Shown here: positions 1 to 12,172 of the stretch, in pieces
Numbering within the stretch: the stretch's first letter is position 1
How the letters are laid out: every line of letters starts with the position of its first letter
Source of the DNA: Bursaphelenchus xylophilus
Taxonomy: Eukaryota > Nematoda > Chromadorea > Rhabditida > Aphelenchoididae
NCBI GenBank assembly: GCA_904066235.2
Contig: CAJFCV020000005.1
Location: 7,993,501-8,057,500 of the forward strand
Reading direction: 5' to 3'
Length of the DNA stretch: 64,000 nt
Notes under the pieces: model-generated
What the model saw: only the letters and a program-made list of their open reading frames with translations
Told to the model about the DNA's origin: nothing
Databases searched by the model: none
Made by a program: the position numbers and the translations under genes

Positions 1-600
1 CGGGCAAAGTTTTTGCGGGCAACCACTTTGCGGGCAAAATTTGGGGGGTCACATTTGCGGGCAGCTGAAACATTTGCGGGCAGCTGAAACACTTGCGGGC
101 AGCCTGGGACACTTGCGGGCAACCGACACTTGCGGGCAGCCGACATTTGCGGGCAACCGGCACCTGAGGGTTACAGGGTGGAGGTGGAAATATTACTGCG
201 ATATTTCGGAAATTTGCCGACATTTGCGGGCAGCCGACACTTGCGGGCAGCCGACATTTGCGGGCAACAGGAAAAAACAATCACACAGACTGTATAGGAA
301 CTTTTGGAACTGTTGCCCGCAAATGTCGGTTTCCCGCAAGTATTGCCTGCCCGCAAATGTCGGAAAACTTCCAAAATTTCGAAGTAATTTTTCCACCTCC
401 ACCTTGTTATCCTCAAGTGCCGGTTGCCCGCAAATGTCGGCTGCCCGCAAATCTTCCAGGCTGCCCGCAACTGTCGACCCTGCCCGCAAATGTCCCAGGC
501 TGCCCGCAAATGCCGGTGCTGGCCGCAAATGTCGGCTGCCCGCAAAAAATTTGCCCGCAAACTGGTTGCCCGCAAAGTGGTTGCCCGCAAGTGTGCGCCC
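1..600. repeat. Foldback built from GCGGGCA short repeats, continuing past the left edge
   Basis: The left half (about 1-290) is a run of imperfect 15-20 bp units containing TTGCGGGCAGCCGACA. The right half (about 310-598) has the same units reverse-complemented (GCCCGCAAATGTCGG). The non-repetitive parts mirror each other too: the GGTGGAGGTGGAAATATTAC stretch near 177-197 matches the reverse complement of 389-404. The two halves can therefore form a long hairpin centred near 300. The first base is already inside the repeat, so the element starts outside the window. A stray piece of the unit lies at about 36360-36390. Open frames here are by-products of the repeat. No transposase or target-site duplication is visible. 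Confidence 0.85.
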
Positions 601-603
601 GCC

Positions 604-1523
604 TCAGAAACCAATCCCAGGTTTAAGAATTTGAGCTCCAAATTTTTTATGTTCTCCCAGAGTACACTGGAGGATCACTAGTAATTTCCCCCGCTTACCA
701 TTCGCTTTCTTCGGTTGCCTCCTGCGAAACACAGTCAAATCGCTTCGACTGTTCGAGTAGTATGGGTTGTTATAGTACTCTGCAAACTGACCATCTTCCG
801 CATTCTCTTGTTGACTTGAATGCGCCGCTTCGGCACCAAATCCCTGATTCGTCTGCGAAGTGCGATTCGTTGAAAAATTTGAAAACCCTTGACTTGACCC
901 ATCATTAAAGCCTGCATTCGCGTCGATCGATTGCCCCGACAACATGTGTGCCAGCTGTTTCTGTTGTTCCAGCGCCGCATTGTAGCTCTTGTTCTGCTGC
1001 TGAAGCCTCTTCTGTTGCTGCTGCGGCAGCAGAGTGTAGACATTTCGGCGGCGATTCTGCTTTTGATTCGGAATGCAGCCGCCGTTCGCGCGGAATTGTG
1101 GATTTGTCGGTGGCTGAGAGTACTTGGAACCCTTGTTGACCTTATGGCCATTGTTCCCAATCTGTTGACGCCGGTTATTCCAACGCATCGGGGCGTTGAC
1201 GCGGACTGCAGGGGGCTCAACCAGATTTGGCTTCCATTGCTAAAATTTAGGATGGAAATGTAAAAATCATTTAGGGTATCTTTTAACGCCGCTCCTTTTT
1301 GATACTTCCCGGATACAAAATGGTACGTTTTTTGCCACTGAATCAAGTTCCCCATTGTAGCGTGCTTTCTGCAAGCGCCATCTCTGTTTTCATGATCCAT
1401 CTTGTTCAAATAAAACAAAAGCTGGTTAACGCTTTGGATATTTGGCCTCCTACAGTCCCCAAAACTCACCGTGAAGTCGACACGGAACAGATCAGTGGCC
1501 GAGATTCTGTTCTCACTTCCCAT
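604..1523 (-). CDS. Q/N-rich low-complexity protein, unknown function (possibly 3'-incomplete)
   Basis: Model: exon 1 1523-1470 (18 codons from ATG) ends at a strong GTGAGT donor. Exon 2 starts at 1239 after a TTTTAG acceptor and runs to a stop at 604. Both junctions are phase 0. The protein (about 230 aa) has a basic N-terminal part followed by Gln- and Asn-rich sequence (QQQQKRLQQQ, NNPYYSNSR) and a basic RRRQPKK patch; I see no signal peptide or membrane segment and recognise no domain. The last ~30 residues are doubtful: a GTAAGC donor lies at 698-693, just after codons for KKAN, so the real gene may splice further left beyond the 1-600 foldback. The intron contains a piece of the repeat that is also palindromic at 42677-42857. 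Exon structure is moderately certain; function is unknown. Confidence 0.5.
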
Positions 1524-1919
1524 TTCGAGCGAACAAAAAGACGAGTAACGGGACCGCTCACAAGCTTTTCAAACGAAAAATGAGTCGAGTTCTCTATTTG
1601 TGTGACTTTTATATTTGCGCGGCACATTCGAAAATTTGCGTAATCCAACTGTAAAATCTCGTGAGAACTGAATTTTTAGGAAAAAATAAAACAAGTTGGA
1701 TTATTTTGTAAAATACGAGTAATCAAATGCTTCTGTAATATTTTTAACCTTTTTATTACCGCATTCGAACAAGACGATGACAATATGGGGTTATTTCGGG
1801 GGAATTGGGGGATAATTAGGAGAAAACAAGACAAGTCAAAGAAGGAAAGTGAAGATCACGTTACTAAGACGAACCTAGACAACGATAGCAAAGAGCATAA
1901 ATAATTTTCAAGTCGCATT

Positions 1920-2345
1920 TTACAACACGACAGATTCTGAAGAGGAAAAAGACGAACAACTTATGGCCGAAAATAGATAAACCATACCAAGAACCTGATC
2001 AACACAGGAGCTCCGATCAAATCCGCGTGGTTTGTCCCCCGGCGCTGTAGACAAGTCTTCCATGACTTGCGGTAGATCAACTCGATTATTACGTTGGTTT
2101 GAACTTGCTACAACAACATGGTCGTATCATGCGGAAGAATCCGTATAGATCGGAATTCTTGACCGAAACATCATACACATGACGTTTCCGTAACTCTCCA
2201 TCCATTTGAAGAGGCAGCACGATGAAACTCTGGCGATACGACGATGCTTTTTATAATGGTCATAGCTGATGGTGATGTTCAAATCTCTCGGTGTAATTGT
2301 CGTTGTTGCTCCTGGTAGGGTGGGGGGAGGAAACGACGGAGATCT
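1920..2345 (-). CDS. Possible coding exons of an unrecognised gene (partial)
   Basis: Reading the minus strand, an open frame ending at 2177 (with ..ITPRDLNITISYDHYKK..) meets a GTATG donor. It joins in frame, over a 70 bp intron, to an exon starting at 2106 after TTGTAG that encodes ..NNRVDLPQVMEDLSTAPGD.. and stops at 1920. The 5' part is unresolved: a pyrimidine-rich stretch ending CTACCAG near 2320 could be an acceptor, but I cannot find a convincing first exon. Composition looks coding and differs from the AT-rich flanks. I do not recognise the product. A shadow frame is also open through part of the upstream exon, so the model is weak. Confidence 0.3.
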
Positions 2346-2873
2346 GACGGACCCCGTGTTGAAGATTCATGGTATGTCAGTGGATATGGGGATGGTGCTA
2401 GACGCAAGACAAAAAAAAACAGACAAATATGGGACATTTTTGGGAGAAAACTCAAAGAAATTGATTGATGAAGACGGGAAAAGGTATTAGCAACTATGCA
2501 GAAAACTGTAAACTACATCTCCCCTTCATTTTAGCCTCCACTCGTATCAAAAAACCCCAGCAGTTCTAAAAATATCAAAATTTGAAAGCAAATCCCGAAC
2601 AATTACCAAAAAAAAATTGTTTACAGCTCTAACAGAGTTACTACTACCAGTCAGACAGTGAAGAAGACATTACTATTTGACATTCGAAATGATTGACGAT
2701 GTTTTCGAATTAATTCTCTACCAGTATCATAGCATAAAATTCAATTATAGAAAGAAATTTTAATAAAGGATAACATGAGTGGCATCAAGGGTAAATTAGT
2801 AACATTTATAGAGTGCAACATTGTTTTCAAAAAAAAGAGAGAAAGATGGATAAAAAGACGGGAATTCATCAAA

Positions 2874-5800
2874 TTACTGCTGGAATGCCTCTGGTGGAAT
2901 TTGGGCTCTGGATTGGTTGAAGGCGTTGCCTGCGGCCTCAAAGTTCCAAGCCAGCTCTTCCAGGCATTTTTGGCTCCATTCCCGGTTCATTCCGGATTGC
3001 TGGCAAAAGGCGACGATCATTTGTTCTCGAATATTCGGATCATTTACGTCATAATCCGGCGTTGGCGGTGGGGCTTGCTGGGCCGGCTGAGGCTCCACTT
3101 TCAGGTTCTGGAGACCGGATGGGCCGGGTTGTTGCACGCTGTTCACATTCAGTTGGTTCAGGTCCAAAGAGTTTGGCTGGGGATCGCTTGGCTAAAAAAT
3201 GGCCAGAAATTATATTATCCTTGACAATTCCTGATTTTTTCCTTCCAAAAATTCTTGAACTATCGAAGGAGCACTTTTTTATCTGCCATTACAATCACTT
3301 GAAAAAAAATTTGACATCAATCCGCTTCAATCCAGAAACAAAAAAACTTTAAAAAATCCAACTCACCGCTTCCATGGCCTTTTTGATTAGCCGATTATAA
3401 CGTTCCACACGATCCGTAGTAACCGGTGATATGCTTAGTTGGTCATTTACCACAGCCATTTTTCTGAAACACCAACATATTATATTACCGTAAGTACTTA
3501 AAAAAGACTAATCCAAAATCAACCTTAACCACTAAAGTAAGGTCTAATCGCCTTTCGAAATATTCCTTACCCCTCTCCCTTCGGTACCACAGCCATTGTT
3601 CGGTTGAAAAACTTGAAATCTTTCTCTGAGGCGGGTTTTGTGACATCTTCTCCATCAACAAATATTCCTCGGATTGTGAAGACCATCAGAGCATTGGATA
3701 TAAAAACAAAGTCAAGCATGAAGCTGTCCTTGAGATGCTGAGTTACAGGAAGGCGGGACAGAGCCACGGCGATTTCCATAGAGCCACAGTAAATCACTTT
3801 TTCGCGGTACTTTTCCCATTTGGCTTCGTGTACAATATTGTGTGAGGATCTGATGTACTGGCGGAAGGCTTCTCTGAAGATAAGTGAAATGAAAATTCAA
3901 GTATCACTCATGTCATAATAGACCATTCAGGACTATGTTAAGCTATGGCACGTGGAAAAAACATGCTAAAGACATATGGGATTAAAAGTCACTTACTCAT
4001 CGCCTTTCGGCACCGGTCTGTTATCAGGGATCATCTGGATGCAATGGGTGAAGACCGCCTAAAAATCTCATTTATACACCTTTAATCAAACTCAACTTTC
4101 TCTACCCCACACGACTTACATTATCATCATAGGCGTGGATCAAATTCTGCCGGCTTCTGGAGGGCTGAGGATCATCATAGAGCTCGAAAAATTGAGCCAA
4201 GAACTGTTCCACGGCCTGTTTTAAAGCTTGATCTGGCGCGAATCCAGGCTGAAAAGGAAGATAACGCCTTAGTACGACATGTTCAACCATTTATTATCAG
4301 TAAAACAAAAAAAATTGAACTGATACCAAACACTATATAAAAATACATCGCCTACCTGCACTGGAGGATATGGAACTCCAGCCCGTCGTTGAAGATCGGC
4401 GTTGATTTTGTATGGGTTGCAGTGTACGACGGTCCCATCCTTAAAAAGGCTCATTAAGTGCTCAAATCAACTACAACACCATGGTCTCCATGCCTATAAA
4501 ACGACAACACAAAAAACTTACAAGGTACGACACTCTGGGGAAGTAGTCGTGAATGGCGCTAAAACATTGTGTAAAAACCAGAAACATGCCGACAAAAAGA
4601 AAAATTAAAGAAATCAGTGTTATCTAAAGTAAGACAGATCATAGTGAAACTCAGACAATTTGTGTTGAAAATGCCTTCAGAATCAAGTTCAGACCACACA
4701 TGCATCAAGCTGGGGACGTGAGACATCTGATCGATGAGTTATTGCGGTTTCAATAGGTTTTGTTATATTATACTTGACAAAGACCGGCAACAAACCTTCG
4801 ATCAGATAGTTTATTGGGTTAAACACACTCCACATAACTTCTTCATACTAGCAGCCACATATAACGCAGAGAATGACCTCAATTCACACTAAAACCTTCG
4901 ATTTTCATATATGAGAAAGTCAAATCTCTAAAACAAAAAAAATTCCGCCGAAATTCACCAAAAAAGTATGTTCATAATCTATCACCACCTCTCAACTTCC
5001 CATTCTATTTTTCTCGCAATTCTCGAACCTCTTCAAAAAAGCCCTTTTCCTTGAATCCATTTTTTTTCATGGAGTTCTTAGACTCTGGGGCAAATCTTTT
5101 CCCTGATATTATAATCAGTTCTCAAAGATCATGTTTCAACTCAAAATCTCTCTCCAAACATTCAAAATTCAGCCCGCTTCTACTCTCAAAATAAACCTTG
5201 TATAAGACGATCCATCGGCGTATTCGGAAGTGAATGGATTGTTCTCGAGATGCAGACGTTCCACTCCCCATTTTCTGAGCTTATCCAATTGTTCCACGGC
5301 TTTGATCTATAAAAATCATATTAACCATGACAACGGGTCAAGTACAATATGACGACTTAAAGCACCACTGTCCTCCTAACGCCGTCTATAGACAAAAAAC
5401 TAAAAGAAAACATACCTGATTATTGGACAAATCCAGCTCGACGATACCCGGCGCGGCAAAAGTAAGACTCATCGCTGTGTCTAACATGCTGAGTCTATTT
5501 CCCTAAAAATGAAATAATCATCACATAATTAGTTCAAAATCTTACCTTGAGACTTAATCCGGAAATTCCGTTGTAATGTTCGTTGATAATTTTTATTACT
5601 TCCACCATCACAGCATTTCTAGTCAATGAAACAAGATTTCCGACGTCGTTTTGAATAAAAACTAAAAATAAAGATTCAAAAAAATCACATAAAAACTTAC
5701 CTTTATCATGTTGAAACTCGCTTAGATCGATCGAATTGGCAGCCTTATTGAACCGGCTATCCACCACCCTTTTGATATGTTGTCTTAAATTGGCTGGCAA

Positions 5801-6407
5801 CGACTCCCACGGTGCGTTGCATTGCTTCGAATAAATTAGGAACTTCTGATTCGATCCTGGTGGATACGTCAATCTCCTACTGAGGACCTTAATATTATCG
5901 CTCTCTTCTTCTGTGAGGACAAAGAATGTCACATTCTTGCAAGAGTCCAGATCAAACATGAAGGGCAAGAAGCCGGAGACATGTTCGGAAAGAGCTTGAG
6001 CCACAAATTGAATACCGCCTCGGCCTTGGTTCCGGACAGTGATTTGGAATATCGTATCTCGTCGTCCCGTGCCTCCAGATTGACGGGCGAGCTGACGATT
6101 TCGGACCAACGCAGCGCCTCCGCCTCTGACAAGTCTGACCGCTGCTCGCTGAAAATTCCAAAAGTATACAGTAGTTGCATTATAACTTAAGCCAGCTTCT
6201 AGCATTCATTTTATCACCTAAACACCAAAAAATCAAGAAAGAGCTCACATTATTAACATTGATTGGTAAGGACCTTTCGTCCTCATCCTCGAAGTCGTAT
6301 CTCGATGCTATGTCCGCATCCAATGCGGCAAATCTGTTCATGGTGCGTTCTTTGACATCTCTGCGCCTGGGGCCATTTTCGTTTTTCCTTCGTTGAATAT
6401 ACGCCAT
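2874..6407 (-). CDS. nxf-1: Nuclear RNA export factor NXF1/TAP homologue
   Basis: NXF1 carries spliced mRNPs through the nuclear pore, with NXT1/p15 as partner. Twelve exons (minus): 6407-6249, 6148-5701, 5661-5546, 5502-5416, 5306-5197, 4558-4522, 4439-4356, 4248-4120, 4058-3997, 3873-3571, 3463-3367, 3191-2874. They join in phase to 649 aa, close to human NXF1 (619). Domain order is canonical: basic N-terminal cargo-binding region (1-80), RRM-like domain (about 84-165, IFQITV start), leucine-rich repeats (about 225-320, with GISGLSLKGNRLSML and LDLSNN), NTF2-like domain (about 350-540) and C-terminal TAP-C/UBA-like domain (about 595-649). The TAP-C segment SGMNREWSQKCLEEL is nearly diagnostic: it binds FG nucleoporins. 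Exon 6 is only 37 bp. A TTTTCAG about 35 bp upstream of the ATG is a likely trans-splice acceptor. It is divergent from fust-1. Confidence 0.93.
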
Positions 6408-7586
6408 ATTGTTCCTGATGTATCCTCAAGCTGACTGATGGCTGAAAAGAACAAACAGGTAATATTTTTAGGTTGGAAGTAGATCCACTAGTTAAACATA
6501 ACGCCACGATGTATATGCTTCCATATGAGTGCATTTACCCCCAAATTTTCAATAATACTCGCCATTAACCACTAATGTAAGATACCATCATAGAAAGTCA
6601 AAATCAATAAATTTCAGTGTTCCTCACATTTTACAACAACTGACCTGGTTTTATCTGTGATAAGACAGAAAGATATTCGGAAACAGCAAGTTTTCAGCGC
6701 CTAATCCCAATATTTAATTCACCTTGTCCTTCGCCATTTTCAAAAATTATGAGATCCATCCAAAAATCACACGATACATACTGACAGAAAAATTCTTGTA
6801 AAATATTTCGAAGACAACGTCTTTTTTACCCAAAAAATCATAAAAATGTAATGAAACTGATCTAGATTGTTCATTTTGTTTATTGATGGATAAGAAAAAG
6901 TCATGGGTATGTTATGAAGAATGGGGAAGCGCAGGACTGACCAGTAAAAAGGGCTACACACACCGGAGACTGGGCGAGATTCCAATTGCGAAACAAAGAA
7001 ATAAAAAAAAGACCGTGAGGAGAGGGAGGACGAAAAGTTGTCCGGAAGGCCGCAGGCTGCGCCCCAAGTTATTACTTGTTACAAAATAATTTCACAAAAC
7101 GTTGTAAGTGTCGTAAAACCTATTAGTGATTGTAAAATACGATTCAATACACATCAAGAATCGCAGCCTTTTCTCAGATCTTATGAGAGGTATCAAGTAT
7201 GACGTAAATTTTCCTAGAATCTGCACAAATAGTTGAAGAATACGTTTTGAAAACGTAAGATGTCGAAGTCGTATTTTACACATCGCTTTTTTACTTTGCC
7301 AACAACGAAATCTTGTAGGAAACAAGACCATTTTATACGTGGGGCGCAACTCGCGAAACGTCGCATTTATATTCTTCTTGGTCCCAACGCGAAAACAAAC
7401 CGACGCATTGATTGTGCGGCTGTTTTTCTGCGCATACTCGACATCGAGGTGCGTGCAAATCCGTTGTGCGAGTGTCTTCAGTTTAATCTTGTTTTTTTAC
7501 ACCTGCGGTGGAAGATTGTATTCGCTTGGGGTTGCTCAAAAATTGCTCGGAATTTATATTCTGTTCTGTTTCAGTAAACCGAAGAG
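6408..7586. promoter_or_regulatory. Shared upstream region between divergent nxf-1 and fust-1
   Basis: This 1.2 kb stretch separates two head-to-head genes for RNA export and RNA binding, so both promoters must lie here or in leader introns. Short open frames on both strands look non-coding. A CTGTTTCAG acceptor ends at 7574, 12 bp before the fust-1 ATG, and TTTTCAG precedes the nxf-1 ATG on the other strand; both fit trans-splicing or 5'UTR introns. No clear TATA box or other named element was found. Confidence 0.4.
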
Positions 7587-10500
7587 ATGAGTAACGGCGC
7601 GTCCGTTGATCCATCGGCTGCTCAGCAGCAATACGAAGCGTGGCAACAGTACTACACACAGCAACAGGCCGCCGGGCAAGGAGGTCCACCTCAGGTATGT
7701 TGTTGTTATTGCAATTGCTGCTTTTAGAAGATATTGATGGTTAGGTACCGTAATACCCTAACACAGTACTTATAAAGGGGTTACCGTTTCAAAAGAAAAA
7801 CGTTCCTTTTGTATGTATGGTTTGAACCAAATTATCGCGCTTTTCATACCGGAGTTACGCCGTGAATGTCAAAAAAAGTCAAAAGCAATTCTAAAAGATT
7901 CCTGATTGGTATAACATATAATTTTGGATCTCCAGACAAAAGAAATTTAGTGAAACTAGAATTATCCGTAAAACCCCGACTATTTTTTCATAATTACATG
8001 TTTAAATATCCTCTACGGTTCGAGCTCAGCTCAATTGTAATTTTTCACTTTTGACAACCCATGTGTAACCGCAAACTCTTCAGCTCCCTCCGAATCCAGC
8101 TCAAGGTGGCGGTTATACTGGCCGTTTTGAGAACCCGAACGCTCCAGCCATGCCCGCTGCGCCGCAATATGGAAGCCAAGCCCCTTATGGCGGTGGGCCT
8201 CCACCGCAAAGCCGTTGGGGTGACCGAGAGTAAGTTTTTTTCCGGTTTTGGACTCTAGGACCCCCATTTCGGTATGAACATTAAGGTATCGGCGAAATTA
8301 AAGGTCAGGTCTCAACGGGTCGGCAAATGGTCGTAAGAGTTTATATGTAATTTTTGGTGTTCATCATGTGTTTGGTATTTTTTCGAAGGGTCCGCGCCGA
8401 AATCGGGCCGACGGACCCGACATTTGAAATAATGGTCTATAATATAGATATGGTTTAAAACAAGGTCATGGAAGCAGTTGAACAAGGTCATCAATGGGTG
8501 TCCGGGTGTGTCGGAAGGGAGAAATAGTTTGCTGTAACCGGCATTGAGTGAATTTAGAGATTTAATGGCCTAATTAGTCGGTAATTTCATGGTTAATATG
8601 AGAAATTTTCAAATAGGCCTGAAATTTCAACCGACACACCCCAAAACACCTAACATCAATGGAGAGTCGACGACATACTAACGGTCATATTATTTTCAGT
8701 TCCAGCGGAGCGGACTCGCGTGGTCCGTACAGAGGTATTATTTATAATTGGATCTGTTTTTCTTGTGATTGGGTCTTGTACGAGGTCTGGGGCTGAAGGG
8801 ATTCAGGGGAGGTGTAATTGGTCATTATTGATAATTTACAAAGATATTGCAACGGTTTTGGGAGTTTATCAAAAAAAATACTGGTTTATGGGAGTTTAAT
8901 GTCTAAAGGAATATAAAGAAGTTTCTAATGGTCATTTCATGATAGAAACTTAAGAAATAAGGTCTACCCAGAACAATAGTGCCCCTTCCATCCCTGGGAT
9001 TGGTTAGAATAGGCGTCTTTTTATGTTATAATAGCCTGTGTTTCTTTCAGGTGGCAGTAGCGGTGGTTACGGCGGACAAGGTGGCTATTCAAGTGGTGGA
9101 GGAGGCGGTGGAGCCGGAGAAGGATTTGATCGGGCCCCACCACCAGGAGGAAAGATGATATTCGTCAGTGGACTTCCTCAAAAGTAGGCGATATCAAATT
9201 TAATATCATTTGTTTGAAATTTTAGTGCGAATGAACCCTACATCCACGATGTGTTCAGCTCATTAGGACCTATTGAAGCGAATCCGAACAACGGAAAGCC
9301 CAAGATCAAGATTTATTCGGCCCATGGAGTTTCCAAAGGAGAATGCACCATCTGCTTCGAAAGTGAAGAAACTGCCAAGCAGGTCATCGCAACTTATAAT
9401 GGTATGTTGCTTGTCGTATATGGGGTTATTTGGGAGGTCTGGTCAAATCGTGTCAATGATGAACAACATCCTTGCTCTTTGAACGGGACTCAAAACCCTC
9501 CGGCGAAAATTGGCCAATTTCTTTGATTTTGGTCAATTTTTTGACCGGTTGTGAGAGTTGGCCCGCTGTGATCATCTTTGGCCTCTGAGACGTGTATTCG
9601 ACCAGAAAATAGGGATTTATCATGTTCTAGATAATTTCTTTACTTGGTTTCGTTAATAATCAAGAGTATTTTTAGGAAAACCCTTCCCCGGCACCGATAA
9701 CATTTTGTCGGTGAGCGTTGCCGAATTCGGTGGCGGCAGTGGTGGAGGTGGAGGCCGTGGTGGCGGATTCCGCGGCGGCCGAGATGGAGGAGGATTCAGA
9801 GGAGGCGATCGACGCGGCGGTGGATTTGGAGGCGGTCGTGATGGCGGAAGAGACGGTGGATACGGCGGAGGACCCCCTCGAGGCCCACCAAGAGACGGCG
9901 GATATGGTGGCGGACGCCCCGGCGGTGGATATGGCGGAGGCCGCGACGGCGGCGGCCGAGATGGGGGATATGGAGGAGGTCCACCAAGAGACGGCGGTGG
10001 ACGTGACGGAGGATACGGCGGAGGAAGAGACAACCGAGGACCACCAAGAGATGGAGGCGACAGAAGAGGAGGTGGCGGATTTGGAGGGCCACGAGAAGGC
10101 GGACGCGATGGGGGATATGGCGGAGGAAGGGAAGGTGGATATGGAGGAGGAAGAGACGGAGGATTTGGAGGTGGAAGAGATGGCGGCAGACCTGGAGGTG
10201 GCTTTGGTGGAGGCCGAGGAGGACCAGGCGGTGGTGGCGGATTCAGAGGAGGTCGTGGTGGACCTGGAGGACCAAGTAAGAACCGATTTTATATTGATCT
10301 TATATAGGTGTTATCGTGAAATTAGAAAGGGTTGGGGTTGATTTTTTATTCTTTTTTGCTGATATTATTGTCCAAGTTGCAGGAGGCGGAGGACCGGGAG
10401 GTCGTGGAGGCGGCTCTAACCCACGTGGAGGAAACGCCGAAGTCCGCGCCAACGATTGGATGTGTCCATGCGGAAACAACAACTTTGCCTTCAGAAGAGA

Positions 10501-10666
10501 ATGTAACTCTTGTAAGGCGCCGAGATCAGGCGGAGGTGGAGGAGGCGCCCCACCTCCATCTGGCCCACCTCAACCCCTCTCCGCATACCAAGGCGGACCC
10601 CCTCAACATCAAGGAGGAGGAGCAGTACGAGGGCCGAGAGGAAACGACCGACATCAACCCTACTAA
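7587..10666 (+). CDS. fust-1: FUS/TLS (FET family) RNA-binding protein homologue
   Basis: FET proteins bind RNA in the nucleus and act in transcription, splicing and condensate formation. Seven exons: 7587-7694, 8084-8229, 8700-8734, 9051-9183, 9226-9401, 9676-10275, 10383-10666, joining in phase to 457 aa. Order: Q/Y/G-rich prion-like N-terminus (1-90, with [15 protein letters not shown]), RRM (about 94-180; [27 protein letters not shown]), a very long Gly/Arg RGG region (about 184-385), a RanBP2-type zinc finger (about 388-412, [21 protein letters not shown]) and a Gly/Pro tail. This matches FUS and C. elegans fust-1 in both order and length. The first zinc knuckle is C-x1-C, shorter than usual for this finger. 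The RGG exon gives long open frames on other strands that are shadows. It may be the first gene of an operon with the DNAJC8 homologue. Confidence 0.93.
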
Positions 10667-10983
10667 ACTACTTTTTAATTTTTTTCAATTATTTTCCGTT
10701 TGTAAATTTTTAAGTAACAAGCTGTCTCTTCTGATCTGAACACGTTTTATAAGCTTTTTTAGTCGAACAAGCTGGTTGTCATGGATAAGATCGACATTGA
10801 TAGGTAGCGTACAATCCCATCTAATTATTTTCCTGCATTAGTAATAAGACTAAAGTTTAATAAATTGAAAATGAAACCTTTGAAATTGCTGAAGAAGGAA
10901 TGGTAGAAAAAGCCAAGATCTTACTTGGTCAACAGGAAGGTAAAATCGTATAAAATTTTGTGGTTCTAGATAAGCTTTGGAGA
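10667..10983 (+). promoter_or_regulatory. Intercistronic region: poly(A) signal and trans-splice acceptor, possible operon spacer
   Basis: AATAAA at 10859-10864 could end the fust-1 transcript. An acceptor TGGTTCTAG ends at 10969, 105 bp downstream and 14 bp before the DNAJC8-like ATG. About 100 bp between poly(A) signal and SL2-type trans-splice site is typical of nematode operons. Against this, an in-frame stretch at 10865-10939 (..ETFEIAEEGMVEKAK..) ends in a GTAAAA donor and would join in frame to the next gene, so it could instead be a 5' exon with an ATG at 10900. Confidence 0.4.
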
Positions 10984-12043
10984 ATGTCTGACAACTTTGA
11001 GCAATTCTATTCTGATCTCAAGAAGGTTGAGGAAAAAGATTCGGTTTTAACGTCGGATCAACAGATTACGAGGCTCCTGAAACCTGGCTCCACTTACCTC
11101 AACTTGAATCCTTTTGAAGTCCTTCAGATCGACTCTGATTGCACAATTGAAGAAGCAAAGAAGAGATATAAACGCTTGTCCATCTTGGTGCATCCTGACA
11201 AAAATCCAGATGACAGGGAACGCGCGCAACGAGCTTTCGACATCCTGAAGGTGGGTGAATATAATTTTTCTTGGAGTTTAGGTAGAACACGAGTAAAGAA
11301 TGGGGTCCAAACTTGTGGAAAACAATTTACTTTTATTGAAAGAAGTTACGATTGATATTTGGGGATACCGTTTTTCAAAAATCACTGAAGAGTGACGTCT
11401 GTAATAAATTTCTATTTTTTTAGAGAGCCATAACGAAACTCGAAGATCCAGATGAGCTAGCTCGATGCAAAGAGGTCTACACTGAAGCCAGAGCTAGGTT
11501 AGCAATTGTTATGAGTGAAAAGAAACGAAAGCTGAGGAAAGAAGGAAAGCCCGACGAAATTGAAGAAGATTTTGAAGATGGATACAAAAAAGCCCTTTGG
11601 GTGACTGTTACTAAGGTAAGATGGTAATTCTTAGAGGCTGTGAGGCCTATAGGAAGTACGAGAAATCGACTCATCCTAATATTAATCATTTTTGATGATG
11701 ACCAACATTTTTCTTTATCCTTTTTGGATTTAAAAAATAATTTATTGAGCTTTAGGTCTTCGCCGACCGTGAAAAAAAGCGTCGCGCCATCGAAGAGCGT
11801 CAACGCGAAGAGAAACGTCGAACGGCCGAAGAATTACAAAAAGCGGCCGAAAAACGAAAATTGGAAGAAGAATACAAACAGAATTACGAGTCCACCAGAG
11901 ATGAGAGAAGAGGATCGTGGAGGGATTTCATGAAGAAGAAGGAGAAAAAATTGGCCACCTATCAAGGCGCAAATTTCCGACCAGTCACCGCCAAACTTGA
12001 AACCAGCAAAGCGCTGCCAAATCAGCCGACTAGAAAGTTCTGA
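10984..12043 (+). CDS. DNAJC8: DNAJC8-like (SPF31) spliceosome-associated J-domain protein
   Basis: Three exons, 10984-11250, 11424-11615 and 11756-12043, all phase 0, give 248 aa (human DNAJC8 is 253). The N-terminus EQFYSDLKKVEEKDSVLTS and the block PGSTYLNLNPFEVLQID match DNAJC8 closely. The J domain (about 45-90) carries the HPD tripeptide in LVHPDKNPDD, needed to stimulate Hsp70 ATPase. The rest is a charged coiled coil (KKRRAIEERQREEKRR) ending in the family motif with SW-x-D/N-F (RRGSWRDFMKKKEKK). DNAJC8 is a nuclear co-chaperone found with splicing complexes, which fits the fust-1 and nxf-1 neighbourhood. The ATG at 10984 agrees with the human start; an alternative upstream exon (ATG 10900, donor after 10939) would add about 18 residues. 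Confidence 0.9.
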
Positions 12044-12172
12044 AATATATCCGAGTTGATATCAAATTGATCACAATGACGTCTATGTACAGTGCAGTAA
12101 ATTATGGACATGAATGTTGAAATTGAGATGGGGTTAGACTGTTTATTCCAAGTTCCATTATCTTAAAACAGG

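Noticed and set aside
9653..10033. Pro/Arg-rich minus-strand frame
   Set aside because: Shadow of the fust-1 RGG exon on the opposite strand.
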